In this document: positions 8,191 to 15,620 of the stretch, in pieces
Position numbering within the stretch: position 1 is the stretch's first letter
Layout of the letters: every line of letters starts with the position of its first letter
Assembly: GCA_002700765.1 (NCBI GenBank)
Contig: PAEP01000004.1
Location: 10,073-28,507 of the forward strand
From: Synechococcus sp. MED850
Lineage (GTDB): Bacteria; Cyanobacteriota; Cyanobacteriia; PCC-6307; Cyanobiaceae
Reading direction: 5' to 3'
Length of the DNA stretch: 18,435 bases
The notes under the pieces: model-generated
The model's input: the letters and a program-made list of their open reading frames with translations, nothing else
What the model was told of the DNA's origin: nothing
The model's database searches: none
Translations under genes and position numbers: made by a program

Positions 8191-8653
8191 CCTCTACCTG
8201 CTCCGACATGGCATCGCTCAGGAACGAATCGGTGGCCTTGATCATGCGGAGCGAGCTCTGACGGAGAAGGGGCGTCTCCGCACAACGGCCATGGCCCATC
8301 TGCTTGTGCAGCGGGGCGTCAGCGCCGACGTCATCGTGACCAGTCCCTTCCGGCGTGCTCTGGAGACCGCCCAGATCGCTTTGCAGGCTGGTCTGGCCCC
8401 CGTTCTTGACGTGGATGATGCCTTGCAGCCCGGAGGCGACGCTGCTTCCGTGCTGCGGCGAGCGGAGCGAGCGATCTGCCTGGTGGGCCATGAGCCCGAT
8501 CTCAGTGGGCTGGCCTCGCGCCTGCTGGGATTACGGCCAGGGGCCATCGCGTTGCGAAAAGCCGGTTTGATCCACCTGAGCAAGGTGGGTGGCCAATGGG
8601 ATCTGCAGGCGCTCCTGCGTCCTGGTCTGCTTCTGGACCTTGAGCCCTGCTGA
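8168..8653 (+). CDS. sixA: Phosphohistidine phosphatase SixA-like (histidine phosphatase superfamily)
   Basis: The 161-residue product opens with LYLLRHGIAQER, where the RHG triad supplies His14, the residue phosphorylated in catalysis. It also has the second-arginine segment TSPFRRALETAQIAL and the C-terminal VGHEPDLSGLASRLLG with the second catalytic His. The short length and the HEPD box fit SixA, which removes phosphate from histidine phosphotransfer domains or PTS proteins, rather than phosphoglycerate mutase. The natural substrate in cyanobacteria is not clear. The start ATG lies inside the end of the DUF3352 gene (23-base overlap), giving translational coupling. A GTG-started form beginning at the conserved LYLL segment is not needed. 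Confidence 0.9.
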   Translation: MPVSNSGDLYLLRHGIAQERIGGLDHAERALTEKGRLRTTAMAHLLVQRGVSADVIVTSPFRRALETAQIALQAGLAPVLDVDDALQPGGDAASVLRRAERAICLVGHEPDLSGLASRLLGLRPGAIALRKAGLIHLSKVGGQWDLQALLRPGLLLDLEPC

Positions 8654-8656
8654 ACG

Positions 8657-8690
8657 GCCCCGCTTAAGTTGCCTTCAGTGGCAACGGGGC
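8657..8690 (+). promoter_or_regulatory. Bulged hairpin in the gltA leader
   Basis: GTTGCC (8668-8673) pairs with GGCAAC (8680-8685) around a six-base loop. The outer GCCCC (8657-8661) pairs with GGGGC (8686-8690), leaving GCTTAA bulged on the left side. The structure ends one base before the gltA GTG, so it covers the place where a ribosome site would be. It could act in translation control or processing. A plain terminator for sixA is less likely because no T-run follows. The same CGCTTAAGTTGC and TGGCAAC words recur before ndhA. Confidence 0.5.
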
Positions 8691-8691
8691 T

Positions 8692-9882
8692 GTGGCACAG
8701 CAGCAGTCAGGGCAGCTGCGCCATGCGCGCACGGGCATCGAGCTGAGACCAGGTCTTGATGGCGTCCCTGCCACCCAGTCCGCCATCTGCGATATCGACG
8801 GCGAGCAAGGTCTGCTCACGTATCGCGGCTATCCCATGGCCGATCTGGCGCAGAACAGCAGTTTTCTTGAAACAGCCTTCCTGCTGATCTGGGGTGAATT
8901 GCCAACCCTGGATGAGCTCTCAGCCTTTGAGCACGAAGTGCAGATGCACCGGCGGGTGAGCTTCCGCGTCCGGGACATGATGAAGTGTTTTCCGGCGACA
9001 GGGCATCCGATGGATGCCCTTCAGAGCAGTGCCGCATCCCTGGGCCTTTTTTATTCAAGGCGTGCCATCGATGATCCGCGTTACGTCTATGACGCGGTCG
9101 TACGCCTGATTGCCAAGATCCCCACGATGGTGGCGGCGTTTCAGCTGATTCGAAAAGGCCAGGATCCGATCCAGCCCCGCGATGACCTGGCCTACTCGGC
9201 CAACTTTCTGTACATGCTCACGGAACGGGAACCGGACCCGCTGGCCGCCAGGATTTTCGATCGCTGCCTGATCCTGCATGCGGAGCACAGTCTCAACGCC
9301 AGCACCTTCAGCGCCCGCGTCACAGCAAGCACCCTCACCGATCCTTATGCCGTGGTGGCCTCAGCGGTGGGAACGTTGGCCGGCCCCCTCCACGGCGGCG
9401 CCAATGAAGATGTTCTCGCCATGCTCGAGACGATCGGTGAAGCCAAGAACGCCGCGTCCTTTCTGGATGAAGCCATCAGCGCCAAGCGGAAAGTGATGGG
9501 CTTCGGCCACCGTGAGTACAAGGTGAAGGATCCACGGGCGGTGATCCTTCAGGCCCTTGCCGAGGAGATGTTTGCTCGTTTCGGGCATGACCATCTCTAT
9601 GACGTTGCCCGCGGTCTCGAGGAGGCGGCTGAGGGGCGGCTCGGGGCCAAGGGGATTTTCCCGAACGTCGATTTTTACTCCGGACTCGTTTACCGAAAGC
9701 TCGGCATTCCCAGAGACCTGTTCACTCCGGTGTTTGCCATTGCCCGGGTGGCCGGCTGGCTGGCCCACTGGCGTGAACAGCTCGGAGCCAACCGCATTTT
9801 CAGGCCCTCTCAGATCTACTCCGGGTCCGAGCCCCGTGCGTGGACACCAATCGATGAGCGGGCTTCGGCTCCGGCCGCTTAA
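8692..9882 (+). CDS. gltA: Citrate synthase
   Basis: Citrate synthase condenses oxaloacetate and acetyl-CoA; in cyanobacteria it feeds 2-oxoglutarate synthesis for nitrogen assimilation. The 396-residue product holds the catalytic set: HAEHSLNAST (His199 binds oxaloacetate), GPLHGGANED (His234) and FGHREYKVKDPRA (Asp280). The length fits the short bacterial type without the N-terminal NADH-binding domain of the E. coli enzyme. The start is the GTG at 8692 (MAQQQSGQLRHA); the hairpin just before it leaves no free Shine-Dalgarno. The stop codon TAA is part of the repeated CGCTTAAGTTGC word in front of ndhA, 24 bases upstream of that gene, so the two may be co-transcribed. Confidence 0.96.
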   Translation: MAQQQSGQLRHARTGIELRPGLDGVPATQSAICDIDGEQGLLTYRGYPMADLAQNSSFLETAFLLIWGELPTLDELSAFEHEVQMHRRVSFRVRDMMKCFPATGHPMDALQSSAASLGLFYSRRAIDDPRYVYDAVVRLIAKIPTMVAAFQLIRKGQDPIQPRDDLAYSANFLYMLTEREPDPLAARIFDRCLILHAEHSLNASTFSARVTASTLTDPYAVVASAVGTLAGPLHGGANEDVLAMLETIGEAKNAASFLDEAISAKRKVMGFGHREYKVKDPRAVILQALAEEMFARFGHDHLYDVARGLEEAAEGRLGAKGIFPNVDFYSGLVYRKLGIPRDLFTPVFAIARVAGWLAHWREQLGANRIFRPSQIYSGSEPRAWTPIDERASAPAA

Positions 9883-9903
9883 GTTGCAAGAACTTCTGGC
9901 AAC
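9876..9903 (+). repeat. Second copy of the CGCTTAAGTTGC...TGGCAAC element, before ndhA
   Basis: CGCTTAAGTTGC at 9876-9887 is identical to 8661-8672, and TGGCAAC at 9897-9903 is identical to 8679-8685. The spacer is nine bases here and six in the first copy. GTTGC/GCAAC can pair, with AAG...CTT extending the stem inward. The element includes the gltA stop codon and ends three bases before the ndhA ATG. It is seen directly; its function is inferred. Confidence 0.5.
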
Positions 9904-9906
9904 ACC

Positions 9907-11028
9907 ATGGTGAGCCCGGGACTCGACCTGGAACTGAGCTTTAGCCAGGCCCTGCAGGGACTGGGCCTTTCACCACAGGCCGCACGTCTGCTGTGGCTGC
10001 CCCTCCCGATGCTGCTGGTGCTCGTCGCTGCCGTCGTCGGCGTGCTGGTGTCGGTTTGGCTTGAGCGCAAGATCTCAGCTGCGGTCCAGCAGCGAATCGG
10101 GCCTGAATACGCCGGTGCCCTTGGCATTCTTCAGCCGCTCGCTGATGGACTCAAGCTGCTGGTGAAGGAAGACATCATTCCGGCCCGCGCTGACAGCCTG
10201 CTGTTCACCCTTGGCCCGGTCCTCGTGGTCGTGCCGGTGATCGTCTCCTGGCTGATCATCCCGTTTGGTCAGAACATGCTGATCAGCAACGTCGGCGTCG
10301 GGATCTTTCTCTGGATCGCTTTCAGCAGCATCCAGCCCATTGGTTTGCTGATGAGCGGTTACGCGTCCAACAACAAATATTCCTTGCTCGGAGGTTTACG
10401 CGCTGCAGCTCAATCGATCAGCTACGAGATCCCCCTTGCGTTAGCCGTCCTGGCGATCGTGATGATGAGCAATTCGCTCAGCACGGTCGACATCGTCTCG
10501 CAGCAGACCGGTGCCGGCATTCTCAGCTGGAACATCTGGAGACAGCCCGTTGGCTTTTTGATCTTCTGGATCTGCGCCCTGGCTGAATGCGAACGTCTCC
10601 CCTTCGACCTTCCGGAGGCGGAGGAGGAATTGGTTGCCGGCTATCAGACCGAGTACGCCGGCATGAAGTTTGCGCTTTTCTATCTCGCCGGCTACATCAA
10701 TCTGGTTCTATCGGCGATCCTCGTCTCCGTTCTGTATCTCGGGGGGTGGGGCTTTCCGATTCCAGTCGAATGGCTAGCTGGTTGGTTGGGTCAGCCGATC
10801 GATGCACCGCTGGTCCAGGTGATCACCGGCTCGGTCGGCATCGTGATGACTGTCCTGAAGGCCTATTTATTGGTCTTCGTTGCCATCCTTCTGCGTTGGT
10901 CCACCCCACGGGTGCGAATCGACCAGCTGCTCGATCTGGGCTGGAAGTTTCTGCTTCCGTTGTCCCTGGTCAACCTTCTGATCACAGCTGCCCTGAAGCT
11001 GGCCTTCCCAGCTGCTTTCGGCGGCTGA
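9907..11028 (+). CDS. ndhA: NAD(P)H-quinone oxidoreductase (NDH-1) subunit 1
   Basis: NdhA (NuoH/ND1 homologue) is the membrane subunit at the joint of the NDH-1 arms, lining the plastoquinone cavity in the thylakoid membrane. The product has 373 residues, the usual cyanobacterial length, with about eight to nine hydrophobic segments. Family signatures include [38 protein letters not shown], the ISYEIPLAL segment and the quinone-cavity loop [30 protein letters not shown]. The ATG at 9907 gives [10 protein letters not shown]. It begins the ndhA-ndhI-ndhG-ndhE cluster in the order conserved through cyanobacteria. A 73-base spacer separates it from ndhI, the widest gap in the cluster. Confidence 0.98.
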   Translation: MVSPGLDLELSFSQALQGLGLSPQAARLLWLPLPMLLVLVAAVVGVLVSVWLERKISAAVQQRIGPEYAGALGILQPLADGLKLLVKEDIIPARADSLLFTLGPVLVVVPVIVSWLIIPFGQNMLISNVGVGIFLWIAFSSIQPIGLLMSGYASNNKYSLLGGLRAAAQSISYEIPLALAVLAIVMMSNSLSTVDIVSQQTGAGILSWNIWRQPVGFLIFWICALAECERLPFDLPEAEEELVAGYQTEYAGMKFALFYLAGYINLVLSAILVSVLYLGGWGFPIPVEWLAGWLGQPIDAPLVQVITGSVGIVMTVLKAYLLVFVAILLRWSTPRVRIDQLLDLGWKFLLPLSLVNLLITAALKLAFPAAFGG

Positions 11029-11101
11029 TTCGCTCTGAACAGCTTCGTCCGGTCATCATGGAACCGGTGATCTGACTCCCCCCTCCCCCAGGCTTGACGC
11101 C

Positions 11102-11749
11102 ATGTTCGGATTCCTCAAACAGGTCGGCGATTACACGCGTGATGCCGTTGATGCTGCACGCAATCTGGCCCAGGGCTTCTCGGTCACGTTTGATCACATG
11201 AAGCGCCGTCCTGTGACGGTGCAGTATCCCTACGAGAAGCTGATTCCCTCGGAGCGCTACCGGGGGCGCATCCACTACGAGTTCGACAAGTGCATTGCCT
11301 GTGAGGTGTGCGTGCGCGTGTGTCCCATCAATCTTCCAGTGGTCGACTGGGTGATGAACAAGGCGACCAAGAAAAAGGAGTTGCGGAACTACTCAATTGA
11401 TTTCGGCGTCTGCATCTTCTGCGGTAACTGCGTGGAGTACTGCCCCACCAATTGCTTGTCGATGACTGAGGAATATGAGCTAGCGGCCTTCGATCGACAC
11501 AGCCTCAACTACGACAACGTCGCGCTGGGGCGTCTCCCCACCAGCGTCACCACGGACCCATCGGTTCAGCCGCTGCGAGAGCTGGCTTACTTACCAGCTG
11601 GAGAGGTGTCTCCCCACGGTGTAGCAGCTGATCGCCCCCGGGCGGGCAAACTGCCGGCTCAGGTCCTCGAAACGCTTCCCCCACCAGCGAAGGACGAGCC
11701 GGTGGATCAGGGACAATCAGCTGCGCAGGCCAAGGAGAGCGACGCATGA
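11102..11749 (+). CDS. ndhI: NDH-1 subunit I, 2x[4Fe-4S] ferredoxin-type
   Basis: NdhI carries electrons along the peripheral arm of NDH-1, in cyanobacteria from ferredoxin to plastoquinone. The 215-residue product has two ferredoxin motifs: Cys64, 67, 70 and 74 in [12 protein letters not shown], and Cys104, 107, 110 and 114 in [12 protein letters not shown]. The N-terminal amphipathic part ([20 protein letters not shown]) packs on the membrane arm. After about residue 165 comes a polar, Pro/Ala-rich tail of some 50 residues that is poorly conserved in the family. The stop overlaps the ndhG start as ATGA (11746-11749), so the two are translationally coupled. Confidence 0.97.
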   Translation: MFGFLKQVGDYTRDAVDAARNLAQGFSVTFDHMKRRPVTVQYPYEKLIPSERYRGRIHYEFDKCIACEVCVRVCPINLPVVDWVMNKATKKKELRNYSIDFGVCIFCGNCVEYCPTNCLSMTEEYELAAFDRHSLNYDNVALGRLPTSVTTDPSVQPLRELAYLPAGEVSPHGVAADRPRAGKLPAQVLETLPPPAKDEPVDQGQSAAQAKESDA

Positions 11750-12348
11750 CCATTGCTGGAACCACGGAACTGATCTGCTTCCTTGTTCTGTCGGCCGTTG
11801 TCGTCACAGGTGCCCTCGGTGTTGTGCTGCTGAGCAACATTGTGTATTCGGCCTTTCTGCTCGGTGGTGTGTTCATGGCCGTGGCGGGGTTGTATTTACT
11901 GCTCAACGCCAGCTTTGTCGCGGCCGCTCAGGTTCTCGTCTACGTCGGCGCGATCAACGTGTTGATCCTTTTCGCCATCATGTTGGTGAACAAACGCGAG
12001 GATCTCAAGGCGATCGAACGCTTGAACCTGCGTCGCATTGTGTCTGCTGGAGTTTGTTTTGGCCTCTTGGCCCTTCTGGTGCGCGTTGTGGTTACAACCC
12101 CCTGGGCGCTTCCTGGTCCCGCAGCTGTCGGTGAAGAAGCCACAGCTCGCATCGGTGAGCATTTGTTCACCGACTATCTGCTTCCCTTCGAGGTGGCTTC
12201 CGTCCTTTTGCTGATGGCGATGATCGGCGCGATCGTGCTGGCCCGCCGAGATGTGCTGGCAACCGATGTGGTGACTGGTGAAGTCGCGGATCAGGGATTG
12301 ATTGAGAAAGCCCGCACACCACTGCTGATCGAGCGCAAACCGTCCTGA
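11746..12348 (+). CDS. ndhG: NDH-1 subunit 6
   Basis: NdhG (NuoJ/ND6) is a small membrane-arm subunit whose third helix contains a pi-bulge central to coupling. The 200-residue product has five hydrophobic segments and the signature [19 protein letters not shown] followed by [25 protein letters not shown]. The fifth helix, around [19 protein letters not shown], also fits. Its start codon lies in the ATGA overlap with ndhI, and ndhE follows after ten bases. Confidence 0.97.
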   Translation: MTIAGTTELICFLVLSAVVVTGALGVVLLSNIVYSAFLLGGVFMAVAGLYLLLNASFVAAAQVLVYVGAINVLILFAIMLVNKREDLKAIERLNLRRIVSAGVCFGLLALLVRVVVTTPWALPGPAAVGEEATARIGEHLFTDYLLPFEVASVLLLMAMIGAIVLARRDVLATDVVTGEVADQGLIEKARTPLLIERKPS

Positions 12349-12358
12349 ATCAAGCCGA

Positions 12359-12688
12359 ATGATGAACTCTCTTTCCGAACTCCCTTCCCTGCAGGCCTAC
12401 TTGCTGCTTGCAGCCTTTCTTTTTTGCATCGGCGTGTGGGGCCTGATCAACAGTCGCAATGCCGTTCGCGTGTTGATGAGCATCGAGTTGATGCTGAACG
12501 GCGTCAACATCAATCTGATGGCGTTCTCCTCTTATGTGGACGGTGATCTGATTCGTGGCCAGGTCTTCGCTGTGTTTGTGATCACCGTCGCAGCAGCTGA
12601 AGCTGCTGTTGGTTTGGCCATTCTTCTGTCGCTTTATCGCAACAGAGTTACGGTTGATATGGAACAGTTCAATCTGCTCCGCTGGTAA
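12359..12688 (+). CDS. ndhE: NDH-1 subunit 4L
   Basis: NdhE (NuoK/ND4L) is a three-helix proton-pathway subunit. The 109-residue product shows all three helices and the family core [26 protein letters not shown], which has the conserved membrane glutamate in SIELMLN, then [21 protein letters not shown] with the second conserved glutamate. Two adjacent ATGs (12359 and 12362) are possible starts and differ by one Met. It ends the ndh cluster, 18 bases before the NAD kinase gene. Confidence 0.97.
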   Translation: MMNSLSELPSLQAYLLLAAFLFCIGVWGLINSRNAVRVLMSIELMLNGVNINLMAFSSYVDGDLIRGQVFAVFVITVAAAEAAVGLAILLSLYRNRVTVDMEQFNLLRW

Positions 12689-12706
12689 TTCTTCTCCACC
12701 GGGTCG

Positions 12707-13660
12707 ATGCGTCTCGAGCAGGTCTGGGTGATCTATCGGGCTGAAAGCCAACCGGCCCAACGCGAGGCTCGTCAGTGTGCCAAGGAACTTCGCGCGATCG
12801 GCGTGGAGGTTGTCACGGCCATGTCTGGCGCTCGCATCAATCCGTTCCCCGGCTTGCTGGCGAACCAGCAAGGGATGCCCGATCTCGCCGTTGTTCTCGG
12901 GGGAGATGGCACGGTTCTTGGCGCTGCACGACATCTGGCTGTGCACGACATCCCGATCCTGAGCATCAATGTCGGGGGACATCTGGGCTTTCTGACCCAT
13001 GACAGACGGGTTCTGCGCGGTGATCAGATCTGGCAGAGGCTGCTTGATGACCACTACGCGATGGAGCAGCGCATGATGCTGCAGGCGATGGTGGATCGTC
13101 GCTCAGCTCAGGAGCGAGCTGTTGAACCGGCGGCAGCGCTGCAGCAGCCCGATGTGGAGGACGACGACAACCATCACTGGGCACTCAATGATTTTTATCT
13201 GCGGGCTTACCGGGATGAGATCTCTCCCACCTGCACCTTGGAGCTTGAAATTGACGGCGAGGTGGTGGACCAGATGCGCGGCGACGGGTTGATCCTCTCC
13301 ACGCCCACGGGATCAACCGGTTATGCGCTTGCGGCAGGGGGCCCGATTCTGCATCCGGGCATTGATGCCATCGTTGTGGCGCCGATCTGCCCGATGAGCC
13401 TGTCCAGTCGAACCGTGGTGATCCCTCCGCGGGCTCGGCTGGTGATCTGGCCGCTGGGGGATGCAGATCACCGCATCAAACTCTGGAAGGACGGTGTGGG
13501 CTGCACGGTTCTGGAACCCGGCGAATGTTGTGTGGTGCAGCAAGCCCGTCACCATGCCCGCATGGTGTTGCTCGATCAGAGCCCGTCTTATTACAGAACG
13601 CTGGCTCACAAGTTGCACTGGGCCAGCAGCCTCACAGCGGCGCAACCGTCTCAGAACTGA
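12707..13660 (+). CDS. nadK: NAD kinase
   Basis: NAD kinase makes NADP from NAD and ATP (or polyphosphate). The 317-residue product has the GGDGT motif at 65-69 ([15 protein letters not shown]), the GHLGFLT segment, and the second diagnostic stretch [23 protein letters not shown] with the TGSTAY-type loop, then [17 protein letters not shown] residues. Residues near 125-155 form a polar insertion rich in Ala, Gln and Asp that looks species-specific. Its place behind ndhE puts NADP supply next to the NDH-1 genes. The stop is followed after two bases by the CYTH gene, so the two probably share a transcript. Confidence 0.96.
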   Translation: MRLEQVWVIYRAESQPAQREARQCAKELRAIGVEVVTAMSGARINPFPGLLANQQGMPDLAVVLGGDGTVLGAARHLAVHDIPILSINVGGHLGFLTHDRRVLRGDQIWQRLLDDHYAMEQRMMLQAMVDRRSAQERAVEPAAALQQPDVEDDDNHHWALNDFYLRAYRDEISPTCTLELEIDGEVVDQMRGDGLILSTPTGSTGYALAAGGPILHPGIDAIVVAPICPMSLSSRTVVIPPRARLVIWPLGDADHRIKLWKDGVGCTVLEPGECCVVQQARHHARMVLLDQSPSYYRTLAHKLHWASSLTAAQPSQN

Positions 13661-13662
13661 AC

Positions 13663-14169
13663 ATGGCCCTTGAGATCGAGCGCCGCTTTCTCGTCATTGA
13701 CGATGGCTGGAGAGCCCTTGCCGGCGCTCCCCAATCGCTTCGACAGGGGTATTTGGCATCCAGTGCCGATGGCGTCACCGTGCGCATTCGACTTCAGGAC
13801 GATGGGCAGGCTTGGTTGACCCTCAAGGCTTCGGCTGAGCCGACGGGGATCTCACGCCATGAGTTTGAGTACGTCATTCCAACGGCGGATGCCGAAGCGC
13901 TGTGGCAATTGGCGCCCCATCGCTTGGAGAAAACCCGTTATTGCCTTGATCTGGACGGTGGGGACTGGGTGGTGGATTGTTTTTCAGGGCGCAATGCCCC
14001 ACTGGTGCTGGCTGAAGTGGAGCTTGCAACAGCGGATGCAGAGCTGACCTGTCCGGATTGGTGTGGGCTTGAGGTGACCGGAGAATCGCGCTGGGCCAAT
14101 GCGGTTCTGGCCTATCAACCGGTGCAGGCCTGGTCAGAACAGGACAAGCACCGTTTCGGACTGACCTGA
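13663..14169 (+). CDS. CYTH domain / triphosphate tunnel metalloenzyme-like protein
   Basis: The 168-residue product begins MALEIERRFLV, the beta-1 signature of CYTH proteins; the usual ExExK reads E4-x-E6-x-R8 here. Further tunnel strands follow: RQGYLASSADGVTVRIRLQDDGQAWLTLK, RHEFEYVIP, EKTRYCLDLDGGDWVVDCF and PLVLAEVEL, with alternating basic and acidic residues for triphosphate and metal binding. Bacterial relatives are mostly inorganic triphosphatases; adenylate cyclase activity is known only for a few. I therefore call the fold and not a reaction. The frame is open upstream into nadK, but the homology begins at 13663, two bases after the nadK stop. Confidence 0.92.
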   Translation: MALEIERRFLVIDDGWRALAGAPQSLRQGYLASSADGVTVRIRLQDDGQAWLTLKASAEPTGISRHEFEYVIPTADAEALWQLAPHRLEKTRYCLDLDGGDWVVDCFSGRNAPLVLAEVELATADAELTCPDWCGLEVTGESRWANAVLAYQPVQAWSEQDKHRFGLT

Positions 14170-14230
14170 TTGACCAGATTTCTTTTGATTTCCTTTAGAT
14201 TTGACGCATTGATGCTTCGGGCTTCCGGCG

Positions 14231-14410
14231 ATGGTTGGCTTGTACGACGGCGAAGGTGTTCTCCGTTTCGTCGGATCCAGCTCGCAGGCCTGCGTGGACT
14301 ACGCCGTTCTGTTTGAACTCCCTCTCGTGCGCTGTTTTCTTGAAGCGCTGCCGGAACCCACAACCATCAGGATCCGGGAGCATCGGCGTCGGGCAGGGTG
14401 CAGCAATTGA
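14231..14410 (+). CDS. Short hypothetical protein, 59 residues, overlapping the pedR-like gene tail to tail
   Basis: An ATG at 14231 opens a 59-codon frame ending in TGA at 14410. The translation starts MVGLYDGEGVLRFVGSSS, then QACVDYAVLFELPLVRCFLE, and ends in a basic tail (RIREHRRRAGCSN). The first 45 residues have a compact alpha/beta pattern (strand, turn, strand, helix) that resembles small conserved picocyanobacterial proteins I remember, but I cannot name a family. An in-frame stop lies at 14210-14212, so the start cannot be much further upstream. No clear ribosome site is present. Its last 44 bases overlap the 3' end of the minus-strand pedR-like gene. Against it: the minus strand is also open here. 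Confidence 0.45.
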   Translation: MVGLYDGEGVLRFVGSSSQACVDYAVLFELPLVRCFLEALPEPTTIRIREHRRRAGCSN

Positions 14411-14645
14411 AGCCATCACGGCAGATCCTGCCGTTGTCCATCGCCCAGTTGAGCAGTGCAACCCTGTTCTTGGAGCCAGTCTTGGTGAACACGTTGCTGA
14501 CGTGATTGTCCACGGTGCGCTTGCTGATCGTGAGCCGATCGGCAATCTCCTGATTGGTCAACCCTTCAGCAACCAACTCGATGATTTCGATTTCCCGTGA
14601 CGACAGAGAAATGTCGAGAGGGTCGGACGAGTCCGTCGATGACAT
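14367..14645 (-). CDS. pedR: PedR-like small LuxR-type transcription regulator
   Basis: The 92-residue product is a stand-alone LuxR/GerE helix-turn-helix without a receiver domain. LSSREIEIIELVAEGLTNQEIA (14-35) and ISKRTVDNHVSNVFTKTGSKNR (40-61) form the four-helix DNA-binding unit. The C-terminus NGRICRDGFNCCTLPD carries Cys75, Cys81 and Cys82. This matches PedR (ssl0564) of Synechocystis, a regulator reported to respond to photosynthetic electron flow through thioredoxin acting on a C-terminal cysteine. Orthology is inferred from memory of that sequence. The gene is divergent from metF over an 84-base spacer with a perfect inverted repeat. Confidence 0.88.
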   Translation of the reverse strand: MSSTDSSDPLDISLSSREIEIIELVAEGLTNQEIADRLTISKRTVDNHVSNVFTKTGSKNRVALLNWAMDNGRICRDGFNCCTLPDADAPGS

Positions 14646-14679
14646 GGTTCACGTTCCCTCTGCAGTCATGGTAGATCCC

Positions 14680-14694
14680 ATCAACCGGGTTGAT
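14680..14694. promoter_or_regulatory. Perfect 7-1-7 inverted repeat between the pedR-like gene and metF
   Basis: ATCAACC-G-GGTTGAT is a perfect dyad lying 34 bases from the pedR start and 32-35 bases from the metF start, in the only spacer they share. It is placed where an operator would overlap one or both promoters. LuxR-type proteins often bind dyads of this size, so autoregulation by the neighbouring product is a possible reading. The dyad is seen directly; the binding protein is inferred. Confidence 0.45.
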
Positions 14695-14729
14695 CCTGCA
14701 TAGTGGTGCGCTGAAGCAGAAGGAGTGTG

Positions 14730-15620
14730 GTGTCTGCGCTGCAGCGCGTCCTGGAAGCTGGTGCGGCCGCAATCACCGCTGAAGTGATGCCTCCCAGAGG
14801 AGGTGATGCCAGTCATACCCTTGCGATGGCAACGGCTCTCAAGGGCCGTGTGCATGCGATCAATGTCACCGATGGCAGCCGCGCGGTGATGCGCATGAGC
14901 AGTCTTGCCGTGTGTCGTCTGCTGCTTGATGCACACCTGGAACCTGTGCTGCAACTGGCCTGTCGCGATCGCAACCGGATCTCTTTGCAGGCGGATCTGC
15001 TGGGAGCCCATGCGTTGGGCATTCGCAACATGCTTTGTCTGACAGGTGATCCCGTGCGTGCGGGCGACCAGAAGGATGCCCGACCGGTGAACGAGTACGA
15101 GTCGGTGAAGTTGCTGCAACAGGTCCGTGCTCTCAATCGCGGTGAGGATCCTGTGAAGGGCCAGCTGCCGGATGGACCCACCCAGTTGTTTGCCGGTTGT
15201 GCTGCAGACCCTCAGTCGCAGAGCTGGAGTGGATTGACGAGGCGGCTGCGCCGCAAGTGTGAGGCAGGAGCTCGCTTCATCCAGACGCAGATGGTGATGG
15301 ATCCGGCTGCTCTGGAACGGTTTCAGAACGAGCTGGCTGGTCCGATGCAGCTTCCGGTTCTTGCCGGGGTTTTTCTGTTGAAATCAGCGAAAAATGCCCA
15401 GTTCATTAATCGTGTTGTCCCCGGCGCCTGCATTCCGGACGACTTGATCCAACGTCTGGAGGACGCGAAGGACCCGGCGATGGAGGGGGTCGCGATCGCT
15501 GCCGAGCAGGTCAGGCGTTACCTCGGCGTTGTCCAAGGTGTCCACCTGATGGCGATCAAGGCAGAAGAACGCGTTCCTCTGGTGCTCGATCAGGCTGGAA
15601 TCAGCTCGCTGCCGATGTGA
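14730..15620 (+). CDS. metF: Methylenetetrahydrofolate reductase
   Basis: MetF reduces 5,10-methylene-THF to 5-methyl-THF, the methyl donor for methionine synthesis, using a flavin in a TIM barrel. The product is 296 residues, the length of bacterial MetF. It begins with the strand ITAEVMPPRGGD (catalytic Glu in the position of the family's TFEFFPP), then VHAINVTDGSRAVMRMSS, the CRDRNRISLQADLLGAHALGIRNMLCLTGDPV flavin region and GARFIQTQMVMD. The sequence departs from the enterobacterial type, as cyanobacterial MetFs do. Two tandem GTGs occur at 14727 and 14730; AGGAG at 14721-14725 is better spaced from the second, so I chose it. The 3' end overlaps the convergent nucleotidyltransferase gene by 20 bases. 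Confidence 0.93.
   Translation: MSALQRVLEAGAAAITAEVMPPRGGDASHTLAMATALKGRVHAINVTDGSRAVMRMSSLAVCRLLLDAHLEPVLQLACRDRNRISLQADLLGAHALGIRNMLCLTGDPVRAGDQKDARPVNEYESVKLLQQVRALNRGEDPVKGQLPDGPTQLFAGCAADPQSQSWSGLTRRLRRKCEAGARFIQTQMVMDPAALERFQNELAGPMQLPVLAGVFLLKSAKNAQFINRVVPGACIPDDLIQRLEDAKDPAMEGVAIAAEQVRRYLGVVQGVHLMAIKAEERVPLVLDQAGISSLPM

Noticed and set aside
11029..11101. Extra small gene or terminator between ndhA and ndhI.
   Set aside because: The 73 bases contain a C-rich run and weak symmetry (ACCGG/CCGGT words) but no stem with a T-run and no open frame with a start.
12350..13054. A 234-codon minus-strand frame opposite ndhE and nadK.
   Set aside because: It spans two conserved genes on the other strand and has no recognisable domain.
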